From: Pontederia crassipes
Taxonomy: Eukaryota; Streptophyta; Magnoliopsida; Commelinales; Pontederiaceae
Direction of reading: 5' to 3'
DNA length: 64,000 nucleotides
NCBI GenBank assembly: GCA_030549335.1
Contig: CM060188.1
Coordinates: 42,435,696-42,499,695 of the forward strand
The number at the start of each line of letters is the position of its first letter. Position 1 is the first letter of the stretch. Below are positions 59,801 to 62,189 of this stretch, in pieces. The notes beneath the pieces were generated by a model. The model ran no database searches. It was not told the origin of the DNA and worked only from the letters and a program-made list of their open reading frames with translations. Position numbers and translations under genes: made by a program.

Positions 59801-61403
59801 TTTCACAGAAGAAATATTTTCCATCAATGTCCAGCTCAGCTAACTGTTGGGCATTCTTTGTTTCTCCTTTACCTTGGAGTTGAGGATTTTGTAGAGTAAT
59901 TTTAATCCACTGAGTTTCTGTAACTGTATAAACACACCCACCGCCAGGAAGATTTGGAATACTAGCAGTCAGCCTTGTTGCAACTAGTAGCAATCCCAAG
60001 CTTCCAAGTGCTGAATAACCTATAAGAGCTTTCGCCAATGTAGTACTCTTACACAAAAGCTTTGATCCATCAGTGATATAATTGAAAGCCTGATCCTCAG
60101 AATCAAATAGATCCTTTCCTCTCTCTCCACTGTAGCACAATGATCCAGTTGTTGGATCAACATAAATCACTTGGGAATCATTTCTAGATGACAAGCTAGC
60201 AATTATATACACTTCACCAGTTTCAAGCACAGAAACAACAATAGAGGTATCCCTTGAAGAACCACCTAGATGATGAAACAAGTCAGAAGCACTACAAGAT
60301 CAACAAAAGTTACCATCCAAGTCACAAGCTGAAAAAAGATCATTGCTTTTGAGAAGAGAAAAGATGGAGGGGGCCATGACATCCAATTGATGTACTATTC
60401 CAAATAGTTACCTTAATGAAATTCTTGTCCTTGGGACCATCATTACTAGCTACAGGATTCTTTTGAGAGAGAGATAACACACTTAGTGCAGGATATTATC
60501 ACAAGCCTATTTCTGGAGGGCATGTTGACACCACTATGAACAACAGGAGTGACGTGTAGTCATTTCTTACAAGATTTGGTACAATTGGAAGTCAAAAACA
60601 TTGATGTCATGTCAACTATAAATGTTCTTATCATGATTGAAGAATCTTATGGTATCATACAACTTTGTGGTCTAGCTGCCTCAGCTGATATTTTCGTAAC
60701 ACATGATGTCTCAATATATCAATTTAGTGACTATTTGATTTCGGTGTGCCACCAAAGAATTGAAGCGGGATTGGATGGGTTTATAATATGATACATTCTT
60801 TATAACCTCAACATGTAACATAGAAATTTAGTAGTAAAATTGAATGATTGCACAACCTTTACCCTCCCCCAAAAAAATCTTTATTGGAGTAACTGCTAAA
60901 CCATTTGGATACTTAAAAGTTGACTGTTAATCCATGAATTGCATTTCTTTGCCAAAACTAGAAAGTCGCTCCTTCAGAAACATATCCATGTCACAGTAGC
61001 TGAACCGAACAACTCATCAAATCGTTATACTCTAAAGAATTCGAAAGTTTCTATTGATCTATGGAAGCATACTTAGCTGTCAAAACTGAGGTAAGAATCC
61101 GTATTACTATGTGTCAAACAACCCTACCTTTTTTTATCTTTTCTTCCTTTTCTTTTCTTTTCTTCTTTTTTTCCTGGTTTGATTTTGCAGTTGATCTTTC
61201 AACTAGGCATGCTACGATCCATCATTATATAGTTCTAATCCGGGATACAAAATATGAGAATTCATGCTGAATTGCTGATCTACAGAAGTCTAGGGTGATA
61301 AATTTGATCATAGAGGCAAATAGCAATAAAAGACCCCAAAAACTAAGATCAAGAGCTGTAAACCAGTCATCTGAGGGCGCTGACCTTGACGCGCTGTGCT
61401 CAT
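7901..61403 (-). CDS. SAC9: SAC9-type phosphoinositide phosphatase (SAC and WW domains), complete
   Basis: Thirteen exons on the minus strand, in transcript order: 61403-61385, 60265-59667, 54059-53927, 39957-38735, 32233-32126, 32019-31849, 30918-30676, 23998-23534, 20762-19956, 18534-18337, 10621-10172, 10071-9841, 8179-7901. Every phase agrees and the sum is 4926 bp (1641 residues plus stop), close to the length of about 1630 I recall for Arabidopsis SAC9. The SAC domain spans roughly residues 150-500, with the CX5R phosphatase loop [12 protein letters not shown] (Cys457, Arg463). A WW domain follows ([20 protein letters not shown] and on to TTWEHP, about 512-543). The long plant-specific C-terminal half has a CxxC cluster. 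Family knowledge: SAC9 limits PtdIns(4,5)P2 in endomembrane and plasma-membrane trafficking, and its loss causes constitutive stress signalling. The gene spans 53.5 kb because its introns hold many transposons. The first 19-bp exon is the least certain part. Confidence 0.95.
8180..9840 (-). other. SAC9 intron 12
   Basis: Mostly unremarkable AT-rich intron. A plus-oriented LINE tail sits at 8640-8706; no other repeat or gene was recognised. Confidence 0.6.
8640..8706 (+). mobile_element. LINE 3' stem-loop and tail
   Basis: An atctatacatacat stretch, the stem-loop 8663-8687 (GGATGATTA against TGGTAATCC) and ttttgcctctcag match the family's 3' end. Poly(A) is nearly absent. Confidence 0.55.
9841..10071 (-). 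CDS. SAC9: SAC9 exon 12
   Basis: 231 bp, residues 1473-1549: [59 protein letters not shown]. Confidence 0.95.
10172..10621 (-). CDS. SAC9: SAC9 exon 11
   Basis: 450 bp, residues 1323-1472: [51 protein letters not shown], ending RAPQLGRFR. Acceptor atcacag. Confidence 0.95.
10670..10723 (-). mobile_element. Probable ultra-short LINE-tail insertion
   Basis: A 30-bp insert (10682-10711), T-rich and ending gagaagaaag, lies between gatatatacttc and gatagatactgc (10 of 12 match). Confidence 0.5.
10724..12232. other. SAC9 intron 10, unassigned part
   Basis: No coding similarity. Around 11100-11160 the sequence (catcaataaaaggagcc) resembles a retroelement LTR, but no second LTR, primer site or duplication was found. 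Confidence 0.4.
12233..12446 (+). mobile_element. Au SINE with 9-bp target duplication
   Basis: Contains the Au SINE hallmarks: aagcccggataaaggagg, tgatccatgtagccgacccc, acctagtgggataaggc and a 3' ttg repeat. It is bounded by tatagttga at 12233-12241 and 12438-12446. Au SINEs are tRNA-derived and widespread in angiosperms. Confidence 0.85.
12500..13425. other. Unassigned intron segment
   Basis: Non-coding. Includes actataaaagagcaagg and a perfect B-box-like gggttcgaatccc at about 12746-12760, which suggests SINE or LTR material. No complete element was resolved. Confidence 0.35.
13426..14215. repeat. Diverged tandem repeats with CCGAGAGG motifs
   Basis: At least four imperfect units start near 13426, 13605, 13836 and 14022. 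Each pairs a cccgagagggt-like box with a gccgagaggtggg-like box about 45 bp later. Spacing varies from about 180 to 230 bp. It looks like untranslated retroelement sequence. Confidence 0.55.
14216..14640 (+). mobile_element. Possible LTR end of a Ty3-type element
   Basis: The sequence around 14485 (ctatccctgtggatcgaccc) resembles the block found near LTR ends of Athila/Tat-type plant retrotransposons. No partner LTR is visible, so this is tentative. Confidence 0.35.
15020..17940 (+). mobile_element. Degenerate LINE, RT to 3' end, interrupted by an hAT-like element
   Basis: The plus strand carries decayed L1-type reverse transcriptase ([39 protein letters not shown]) and, after the insertion 16101-16723, the C-terminal zinc-binding region ([20 protein letters not shown]). 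The 3' UTR follows with a TA-repeat, the stem-loop 17889-17922 and an A-rich end. Several stops and shifts break it. It is antisense to SAC9. Confidence 0.85.
16101..16723. mobile_element. hAT-like non-autonomous element A
   Basis: Starts CAATGTTGTCAAATTCG and ends TTTAACGACATTA, a decayed inverted copy. The flanking 8-mers cttcggat and ccccggac match at 5 of 8. It interrupts the LINE exactly between blocks that are continuous in the copy near 55195. AT-rich and non-coding inside. Same family as 35179-36053. Confidence 0.7.
17941..18336. other. SAC9 intron 10, proximal part
   Basis: AT-rich, nothing recognised. Confidence 0.5.
18337..18534 (-). CDS. SAC9: SAC9 exon 10
   Basis: 198 bp, residues 1257-1322: [20 protein letters not shown] and [19 protein letters not shown]. 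Donor gtaagg. Confidence 0.94.
18744..18783 (-). mobile_element. Ultra-short tail insertion
   Basis: A 10-bp insert (cttttttttc, 18759-18768) between gaaggaataaaagct and gaaggaataaaaact (14 of 15 match). Confidence 0.6.
19240..19755 (-). mobile_element. LINE 3' fragment (minus)
   Basis: Poly(T), gagagg, the stem-loop 19247-19272 (GGATGACTA against TAGCCGTCC), a TA stretch and then a decayed zinc-binding C-terminal region on the minus strand. Situated in SAC9 intron 9. Confidence 0.7.
19956..20762 (-). CDS. SAC9: SAC9 exon 9 (Cys-rich region)
   Basis: 807 bp, residues 988-1256: [35 protein letters not shown] and a set of CxxC pairs ([22 protein letters not shown]) that could bind metal. Ends YPYASLLHE. 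Confidence 0.95.
21138..21385. repeat. 127-bp tandem duplication containing a LINE tail
   Basis: Units start at 21138 and 21265. Each has ccacaa, then ccacacaagaatatgtgaaa, a T-run, a LINE stem-loop (21204-21234 and 21325-21355) and a TA-repeat. The units are nearly identical apart from T-run and TA length. Confidence 0.85.
21382..22131. mobile_element. Non-autonomous Mutator-like element with ~115-bp inverted repeats
   Basis: The left end (21382-21497) and right end (22017-22131) are inverted copies, starting gggtttaatgaatatac and sharing ctaaaacttcgtatgcatgc. The flanks are TA-repeat, so a 9-bp duplication fits but cannot be proved. The inside carries GA-rich repeats around gcttgcagttgat/gcttgcagctgat. 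No transposase. Confidence 0.8.
22133..22168. repeat. TA microsatellite
   Basis: A long uninterrupted TA run, part of the LINE tail split by the Mutator-like element. Confidence 0.9.
22515..23450 (+). mobile_element. LINE C-terminal fragment, second subfamily
   Basis: The plus strand encodes a decayed zinc-binding C-terminal region (CxxC before [20 protein letters not shown]) and [14 protein letters not shown], then a tail with an imperfect stem-loop near 23393-23425. Stops and shifts throughout. A small ctgatg repeat sits near 22717. Confidence 0.7.
23534..23998 (-). CDS. SAC9: SAC9 exon 8
   Basis: 465 bp, residues 833-987. It starts [16 protein letters not shown] and contains [12 protein letters not shown] low-complexity Ser/Asn-rich stretch follows, where the family is poorly conserved. 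Confidence 0.93.
24210..24840 (-). mobile_element. LINE 3' fragment (minus)
   Basis: The stem-loop 24227-24254 and the minus-strand [22 protein letters not shown] block match the C-terminal region of the LINEs. A second, shorter tail lies at about 24270-24310. Confidence 0.65.
24944..25132 (+). mobile_element. Au SINE copy 1 (12-bp target duplication)
   Basis: SINE body 24956-25120 between tgaaatgatcaa at 24944-24955 and 25121-25132. Carries aagcccggataaaggagg and cacctagtgggataaggc and ends in a ttg repeat. It lacks an internal stretch present in the other copies. Confidence 0.9.
25258..25492 (-). mobile_element. Au SINE copy 2, inverted (about 19-bp target duplication)
   Basis: SINE body 25277-25473 in the opposite orientation to copy 1, between two copies of aaaaaacaatctagttgca (25258-25276 and 25474-25492). 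The A-run makes the exact edge ambiguous. Confidence 0.9.
26789..26824 (+). pseudogene. Plastid 16S rRNA fragment (3' region)
   Basis: ttgtacacaccgcccgtcac followed by actatgggagctgg, the conserved decoding-site region of plastid 16S rRNA. It stops abruptly afterwards. Confidence 0.85.
26851..26884 (+). pseudogene. Plastid infA fragment
   Basis: Reads [11 protein letters not shown], the end of the S1-like domain of plastid translation initiation factor IF-1. Confidence 0.7.
26993..27039 (+). pseudogene. Plastid psbD fragment
   Basis: Reads [15 protein letters not shown], a conserved stretch of photosystem II D2. Confidence 0.75.
27083..27140 (+). pseudogene. Plastid petL fragment
   Basis: Reads [17 protein letters not shown], most of the small cytochrome b6f subunit PetL. 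It then breaks off. Confidence 0.8.
27392..27429 (+). pseudogene. Plastid 16S rRNA fragment, part 2
   Basis: gggggatgccgaaggc and ggggctagtgactg lie in intact 16S shortly after the block seen at 26789-26824. Here about 570 bp of other material separates them. Confidence 0.75.
27613..27701 (-). pseudogene. Plastid 16S rRNA fragment, inverted
   Basis: The minus strand carries the 5'-domain block including actcctacgggaggtagcag and the run up to tagctggtccgagaggatga. Four bases are missing relative to the expected sequence. Confidence 0.85.
27971..28012 (+). pseudogene. Plastid rps7 fragment
   Basis: Reads [14 protein letters not shown], a conserved stretch of ribosomal protein S7 with one substitution from the usual plant form. 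Confidence 0.75.
28060..28830. other. GC-rich LINE-like 5' sequence and unassigned ORF
   Basis: 28120-28320 has repeated ggtggcaccgccagcagggg-like units similar to the 5' end of the LINE at 52690-52800. An 89-codon plus ORF at 28554-28823 is not recognised and may be degraded LINE ORF1. Confidence 0.35.
28831..29330. other. SAC9 intron 7, unassigned part
   Basis: AT-rich; nothing recognised apart from short A- and T-runs. Confidence 0.4.
29331..29377 (+). mobile_element. Ultra-short LINE-tail insertion with perfect 16-bp duplication
   Basis: A 15-bp insert (tctctcaaaaaaaaa, 29347-29361) between perfect repeats aaacaattgtactgca at 29331-29346 and 29362-29377. The insert is exactly the terminal CTC-A(n) of the LINE family, without the stem-loop. 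Confidence 0.85.
29487..29552. mobile_element. LINE stem-loop (plus) with probable short tail insertion (minus)
   Basis: Stem-loop 29487-29514. Then ttttgagaaggtctgc (29526-29541) lies between tttacatcttt and tatacatcttt (10 of 11 match). Confidence 0.45.
29593..29617. repeat. Perfect 25-bp stem-loop of LINE 3' type
   Basis: GGATGATTAACA pairs with TGTTAATCATCC around a single T. Preceded by ttttttaggggaaaaa, which marks a minus-oriented LINE tail. Confidence 0.7.
29664..30173 (-). mobile_element. 5'-truncated LINE with 13-bp target duplication
   Basis: Insert 29677-30160: poly(T), gagaagg, stem-loop (29704-29732), a tcta microsatellite and TA-run (about 29732-29803), UTR and the zinc-binding C-terminal end ([15 protein letters not shown]). 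Flanked by tgtgagacacaag and tgtgagccacaag (one mismatch). Same strand as SAC9. Confidence 0.9.
30230..30465 (-). mobile_element. LINE C-terminal fragment
   Basis: The minus strand reads [20 protein letters not shown], the WAIWxQRNR block near the end of LINE ORF2. Strongly diverged from the neighbouring copy. Confidence 0.55.
30676..30918 (-). CDS. SAC9: SAC9 exon 7
   Basis: 243 bp, residues 752-832: [54 protein letters not shown]. Confidence 0.94.
31550..31603 (-). mobile_element. Ultra-short LINE-tail insertion with perfect 13-bp duplication
   Basis: A 28-bp insert (31563-31590), T-rich and ending gaggagg, between perfect copies of agagatacaaaga at 31550-31562 and 31591-31603. Lies in SAC9 intron 6. 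Confidence 0.8.
31849..32019 (-). CDS. SAC9: SAC9 exon 6
   Basis: 171 bp, residues 695-751: [45 protein letters not shown]. Only 106 bp of intron separate it from exon 5. Confidence 0.94.
32126..32233 (-). CDS. SAC9: SAC9 exon 5
   Basis: 108 bp, residues 659-694 ([15 protein letters not shown] and on to RKKDIVW). Phase 0 on both sides; donor gtaata. Confidence 0.92.
32576..33370 (-). mobile_element. 5'-truncated LINE
   Basis: T-run, imperfect stem-loop near 32592, TA/CA-repeat, UTR (gagagcgacaaaaaa), then ORF2 C-terminal region with [20 protein letters not shown] and [15 protein letters not shown]. In SAC9 intron 4. Its 5' edge abuts the exon-like block 33371-33690. Confidence 0.85.
33371..33690 (-). 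pseudogene. Exon-like open block of an unrecognised protein
   Basis: The minus strand is open for about 100 codons: [60 protein letters not shown] and [20 protein letters not shown]. It does not resemble LINE, LTR-element or SAC9 sequence and has no start codon. It joins LINE sequence at about 33370. It may be a captured or left-over fragment of a host gene; I cannot name the family. Confidence 0.45.
33691..33947. other. SAC9 intron 4, unassigned part
   Basis: Contains cctataaaaatgtatt and ctgcaggactcc, which could be LTR-like. Nothing certain. Confidence 0.3.
33948..34296 (-). mobile_element. LINE 3' end, second subfamily, 10-bp duplication
   Basis: Insert 33958-34286 has stem-loop 33972-33998, tttattaatgagttg in place of the TA-repeat, a 26-bp internal tandem repeat (34065-34116) and a terminal [13 protein letters not shown] block. 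Flanked by atgatatttt at both ends. Confidence 0.75.
34570..34800 (-). mobile_element. LINE 3' end, second subfamily
   Basis: T-run, the stem-loop 34588-34614 (GGACAACCA against TGGTTGTCC), ctttcattaattttagg and gattacaaacaaaa as in the copy at 33958. Runs directly into another LINE. Confidence 0.7.
34801..36345 (-). mobile_element. LINE 3' half interrupted by hAT-like element B
   Basis: 34801-35178 and 36054-36345 together give a continuous minus-strand UTR and zinc-binding C-terminal region. The insert 35179-36053 sits between two copies of cgcaggat. Confidence 0.8.
35179..36053. mobile_element. hAT-like non-autonomous element B
   Basis: Starts CAATGTTGTCAAA and ends with its exact reverse complement. 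Perfect 8-bp duplication cgcaggat at 35171-35178 and 36054-36061. Subterminal gagttaactcg/cgagttgactcg boxes lie near the right end. An AT-rich left third is followed by a GC-rich part. No transposase; the 8-bp duplication points to the hAT superfamily. Confidence 0.9.
36346..36480 (+). mobile_element. LINE tail fragment
   Basis: ggatgtctactataag and agcagccatttcccctc followed by poly(A) resemble a decayed 3' stem-loop and tail. The upstream border is unclear. Confidence 0.45.
36608..36652 (+). mobile_element. Ultra-short LINE-tail insertion with aged duplication
   Basis: A 17-bp insert (cttctcaaaaaaaaaag, 36622-36638) between atgaccacgagact and acgaccatgagatt. All three mismatches in 14 are C/T transitions, as expected from decay of methylated cytosines. 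Confidence 0.65.
36770..37575 (+). mobile_element. LINE with deleted middle, RT fragment to 3' end
   Basis: RT block resembling [16 protein letters not shown] near 36845-36895, then a mixed middle, the zinc-binding end ([20 protein letters not shown], 37330-37385), TA-repeat, stem-loop 37516-37545 and poly(A). Confidence 0.7.
37590..38550 (+). mobile_element. Degenerate LINE 3' part, second subfamily
   Basis: ORF2 C-terminal remnants ([29 protein letters not shown]) are broken by stops. It ends with the short palindrome ggatgatcatcc (38519-38530) and ttttccccctcaag. Confidence 0.6.
38735..39957 (-). CDS. SAC9: SAC9 exon 4 (SAC catalytic core and WW domain)
   Basis: 1223 bp, residues 251-658. 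It contains [14 protein letters not shown], the catalytic loop [30 protein letters not shown], the WW domain (Trp517 and Trp540) and [21 protein letters not shown] sequence ending at [14 protein letters not shown]. Donor gtaggt. Confidence 0.96.
40235..40279 (-). mobile_element. Ultra-short insertion with perfect 16-bp duplication
   Basis: A 13-bp insert (tttttttaagtaa, 40251-40263) between perfect copies of tcctattctgcagtat at 40235-40250 and 40264-40279. The T-run fits a reversed poly(A) tail, though the usual gag is replaced by aagtaa. Confidence 0.75.
40290..40860 (+). mobile_element. Degenerate LINE RT fragment
   Basis: The plus strand gives [20 protein letters not shown], then [20 protein letters not shown] in shifted frames, matching the [15 protein letters not shown] to [11 protein letters not shown] part of the LINE at 54707. 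Confidence 0.65.
40861..41640. other. SAC9 intron 3, unassigned part
   Basis: No coding similarity recognised. Repeated gcataatctta(c/t)g motifs near 41060-41100 hint at degraded retroelement sequence. Confidence 0.35.
41757..42195 (+). repeat. 219-bp tandem duplication within a LINE fragment
   Basis: Units start at 41757 and 41976 (ttcgcatctggggctc) and differ at roughly one base in fifteen. Each carries the ORF2 C-terminal block HGRI(I/V)TRVYQAKW, so this is a duplicated piece of LINE zinc-binding region. Confidence 0.85.
42289..42953 (-). repeat. Ty3 element 3' LTR
   Basis: On the plus strand runs from tgacgcagcgttaagg to gaactacatca. Matches 45392-46047. The inner border is fixed by where the copies diverge. 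Confidence 0.92.
42866..44815 (-). pseudogene. Ty3 gag-pol deletion ORF (649 codons)
   Basis: In order: end of gag ([20 protein letters not shown]), CCHC knuckle ([14 protein letters not shown]), acidic stretch, protease-like region ([20 protein letters not shown]), RT start ([41 protein letters not shown]). It then joins in frame to the integrase end ([15 protein letters not shown]) and C-terminal tail ([20 protein letters not shown]). RT active site, RNase H and the integrase catalytic core are missing. It stops inside the 3' LTR. It cannot move by itself. Confidence 0.9.
45392..46047 (-). repeat. Ty3 element 5' LTR
   Basis: On the plus strand runs from tgacgcagcgttaagg to gatctacatca. Contains several caatcctat(c/t)/ggactcctaa(g/t)-type internal repeats, also present in the other LTR. 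Confidence 0.92.
46177..47560 (-). mobile_element. Second, related Ty3 element, 5'-truncated
   Basis: One LTR (46177-46552, TG...CA), then the C-terminal tail ([20 protein letters not shown]) and integrase ([55 protein letters not shown]) on the minus strand, with shifts between. The upstream part and 5' LTR are missing. A different LTR from the neighbour but a closely related protein. Confidence 0.85.
47561..48021. other. SAC9 intron 3, unassigned part
   Basis: A purine-rich stretch and ordinary intron-like sequence; nothing recognised. Confidence 0.4.
48022..48370. repeat. Three diverged copies of a ~70-90 bp unit
   Basis: Copies near 48022, 48112 and 48303 share ttgatgtgaat, then t(c/t)(a/g)tattg(t/a)aatggcaactgag-like sequence and gattttaaattcccttg. 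The first is the most diverged. Confidence 0.6.
49428..49512. repeat. 26-bp tandem repeat at LINE deletion point
   Basis: Three units of 26 bp (starting 49428, 49454, 49480) built from atcgggccccatgatcgggc plus caccc, then a partial unit. Confidence 0.9.
50307..51101 (-). pseudogene. LINE APE-type endonuclease region
   Basis: Begins [20 protein letters not shown], with QETK at the catalytic Glu block, then in shifted frames SRLDRFLDS and SDHTPLLW, the Asp/His end of the fold. The shift lies at about 50630-50700. Confidence 0.85.
52457..52687 (-). pseudogene. LINE ORF1 fragment with two zinc knuckles
   Basis: [14 protein letters not shown] and [14 protein letters not shown], both CX2CX4HX4C, as in plant L1 ORF1 RNA-binding proteins. 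Confidence 0.85.
52851..53926. other. SAC9 intron 3, region next to exon 3
   Basis: AT-rich; holds the foldback 53016-53116. A gtgcatagtctacg motif is repeated at about 53471 and 53511. No genes. Confidence 0.5.
53016..53116. repeat. Long near-perfect foldback hairpin
   Basis: The left arm (agcattagcgttagtttgtg onward, to about 53058) and right arm (about 53070-53116) pair over about 43-48 bp. There are two mismatches and one 5-base bulge (ttgat), with a 12-base loop. It could be a tiny MITE or a small-RNA precursor-like hairpin. Confidence 0.75.
53927..54059 (-). CDS. SAC9: SAC9 exon 3
   Basis: 133 bp, starting in phase 0 and ending in phase 1. It encodes [40 protein letters not shown] and CSST. 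It bridges exon 2 (ending ILLQ) and exon 4 (starting GNEVECEQ) exactly. Confidence 0.95.
54194..54237 (-). mobile_element. Ultra-short LINE-tail insertion
   Basis: A 26-bp insert (54203-54228, T-rich, ending gaggagg) between perfect copies of tcaatgaca at 54194-54202 and 54229-54237. Confidence 0.55.
54627..56478 (+). mobile_element. 5'-truncated LINE inside the Ty1-type 3' LTR
   Basis: Best preserved LINE ORF2 end in the window. 54707-55489 encodes RT with [39 protein letters not shown] and [20 protein letters not shown]. 55523-56014 encodes the connection ([20 protein letters not shown]). The zinc-binding end, UTR, stem-loop 56436-56465 and poly(A) follow. Stops at 55487 and 56012 and shifts make it inactive. 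The LTR sequence resumes right after the tail, with no clear duplication. Confidence 0.9.
57600..57745 (+). mobile_element. LINE 3' end, second subfamily
   Basis: attattaatggaaccc, the stem-loop 57699-57725 (GGATGACTA against TAGTCGTCC) and ctcgtttcaag followed by poly(A). Confidence 0.65.
57746..58245. mobile_element. Possible non-autonomous DNA transposon
   Basis: GC-rich ends (ggtacccggtc, ggccgggtcaag; gatggccgggtcgggtctta) enclose an AT-rich core. The termini could not be matched with certainty. Confidence 0.3.
58722..59163. mobile_element. PIF/Harbinger-type (Tourist-like) MITE in Ty1-type LTR
   Basis: 436 bp (58725-59160). Ends GGGGCTGTTTGGTTG and CAACCAAATGGCCCC are inverted repeats with one mismatch. 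3-bp TAA duplication (58722-58724, 59161-59163). The other LTR shows the site without the insertion. Confidence 0.85.
59247..59666. other. SAC9 intron 2, exon-proximal part
   Basis: AT-rich; nothing recognised. Confidence 0.5.
59667..60265 (-). CDS. SAC9: SAC9 exon 2
   Basis: Acceptor catctag, donor gtatgt. It encodes residues 7-206, the N-terminal part of the SAC domain, including [59 protein letters not shown] and [12 protein letters not shown]. Positions 60265-60281 are open but lack ATG, so they are left out. Confidence 0.93.
60266..61384 (-). other. SAC9 intron 1 (predicted)
   Basis: Holds a pyrimidine-rich run at about 61130-61180. No repeat or gene recognised. A branch-point-like ctgac lies about 20 bases before the acceptor at 60266. 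Confidence 0.45.
61385..61403 (-). CDS. SAC9: SAC9 exon 1 (predicted 19-bp coding part)
   Basis: No in-frame ATG precedes GGSSRDTS in exon 2, which runs back into TGA, so the start must be in an upstream exon. ATG at 61403 reads MSTARQ plus one base, then a gtcagc donor. Joined to the acceptor at 60266 it restores GGSSRDTS in frame. It is chosen on phase and on the short N-terminus usual in the family. The donor is weak and several upstream ATGs exist in the leader. Confidence 0.45.
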
Positions 61404-61830
61404 GGCGTCCTACTCGGATCCGCCAAGATCTTTCCCTCCCCTCCTCTCTGGTGCTAGTAAGATTAAGATCTTGTTAACAGAGATCGTGGTCGCCTCCTTC
61501 CTATCCTGATGCGCTCGCGATCTTGTCAACAGCGCTGGCGGTTGTCGTGCCCCATCGTAATCATGCAGCAGAGCGCATGGACCATGGAGGGGCAAGAAGG
61601 GGAGAGCCAGTCAAGAGGCGGACGGTGGCGGGGGCAGCGGCGTCGTCGTCGAGTCGGAAGTATCCGCACGTCCCCTTCACTTCTCCCTTTTCTTCTTCTC
61701 CCGCGTGCATCATGGACCTTTCGGCCCGAACCTTAATGGCTCCACGGAGTGCGACTACCGTTGGATGAGAAAGAAACGGTTCGCAAGGAACCATTATCTT
61801 CCTTTCCAAAGTTTCATATATTTCTTCAAC
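61404..61830 (-). promoter_or_regulatory. Probable SAC9 5' leader and core promoter
   Basis: A locally GC-rich segment upstream of the predicted ATG, unlike its AT-rich surroundings, with CpG-rich runs as in plant 5' UTRs. A weak TATA-like tatatgaaa (minus) lies near 61812-61820. Several upstream ATGs occur. There is no direct evidence for the start site. Confidence 0.35.
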
Positions 61831-62070
61831 CTGGTTTGTTGACTCAGTTTAAAACATAGTAGTTTAAAATTTTATAATCTTATCAGAAATTATTTTTCTG
61901 GCTTTCGTCTTGCTAATAATTTAAATTGCAGTCAAATTTATATCGTAAATGTAACCCTCTAAAATTTAACACGGAGTCTTCTTTCATAATCATTGAGTGT
62001 ACTTCTAAAATTAAATGATAAAATATATTATTGCAGAAACTACATAACGAATATTATACTAGTGCATAAG

Positions 62071-62189
62071 CTCATAATAAGTGATACATATAGGAGTGAC
62101 GGTCGGGTCGAGCTCCTGATGAGTTGAGTGCTCATAATAAGTGATACATATAGGAGTGACGGTCGGGTCGAGCCCTGATGAGTTGAGTC
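62071..62189. repeat. 60-bp tandem duplication
   Basis: Units 62071-62130 and 62131-62189 share ctcataataagtgatacata and ggagtgacggtcgggtcgag and differ by a single base deletion. Confidence 0.9.

Noticed and set aside
60266..60281. SAC9 start at 60281 in exon 2
   Set aside because: The codon there is TTG, no ATG lies in frame before an upstream TGA, and a good acceptor ends at 60266; an upstream start exon is needed.
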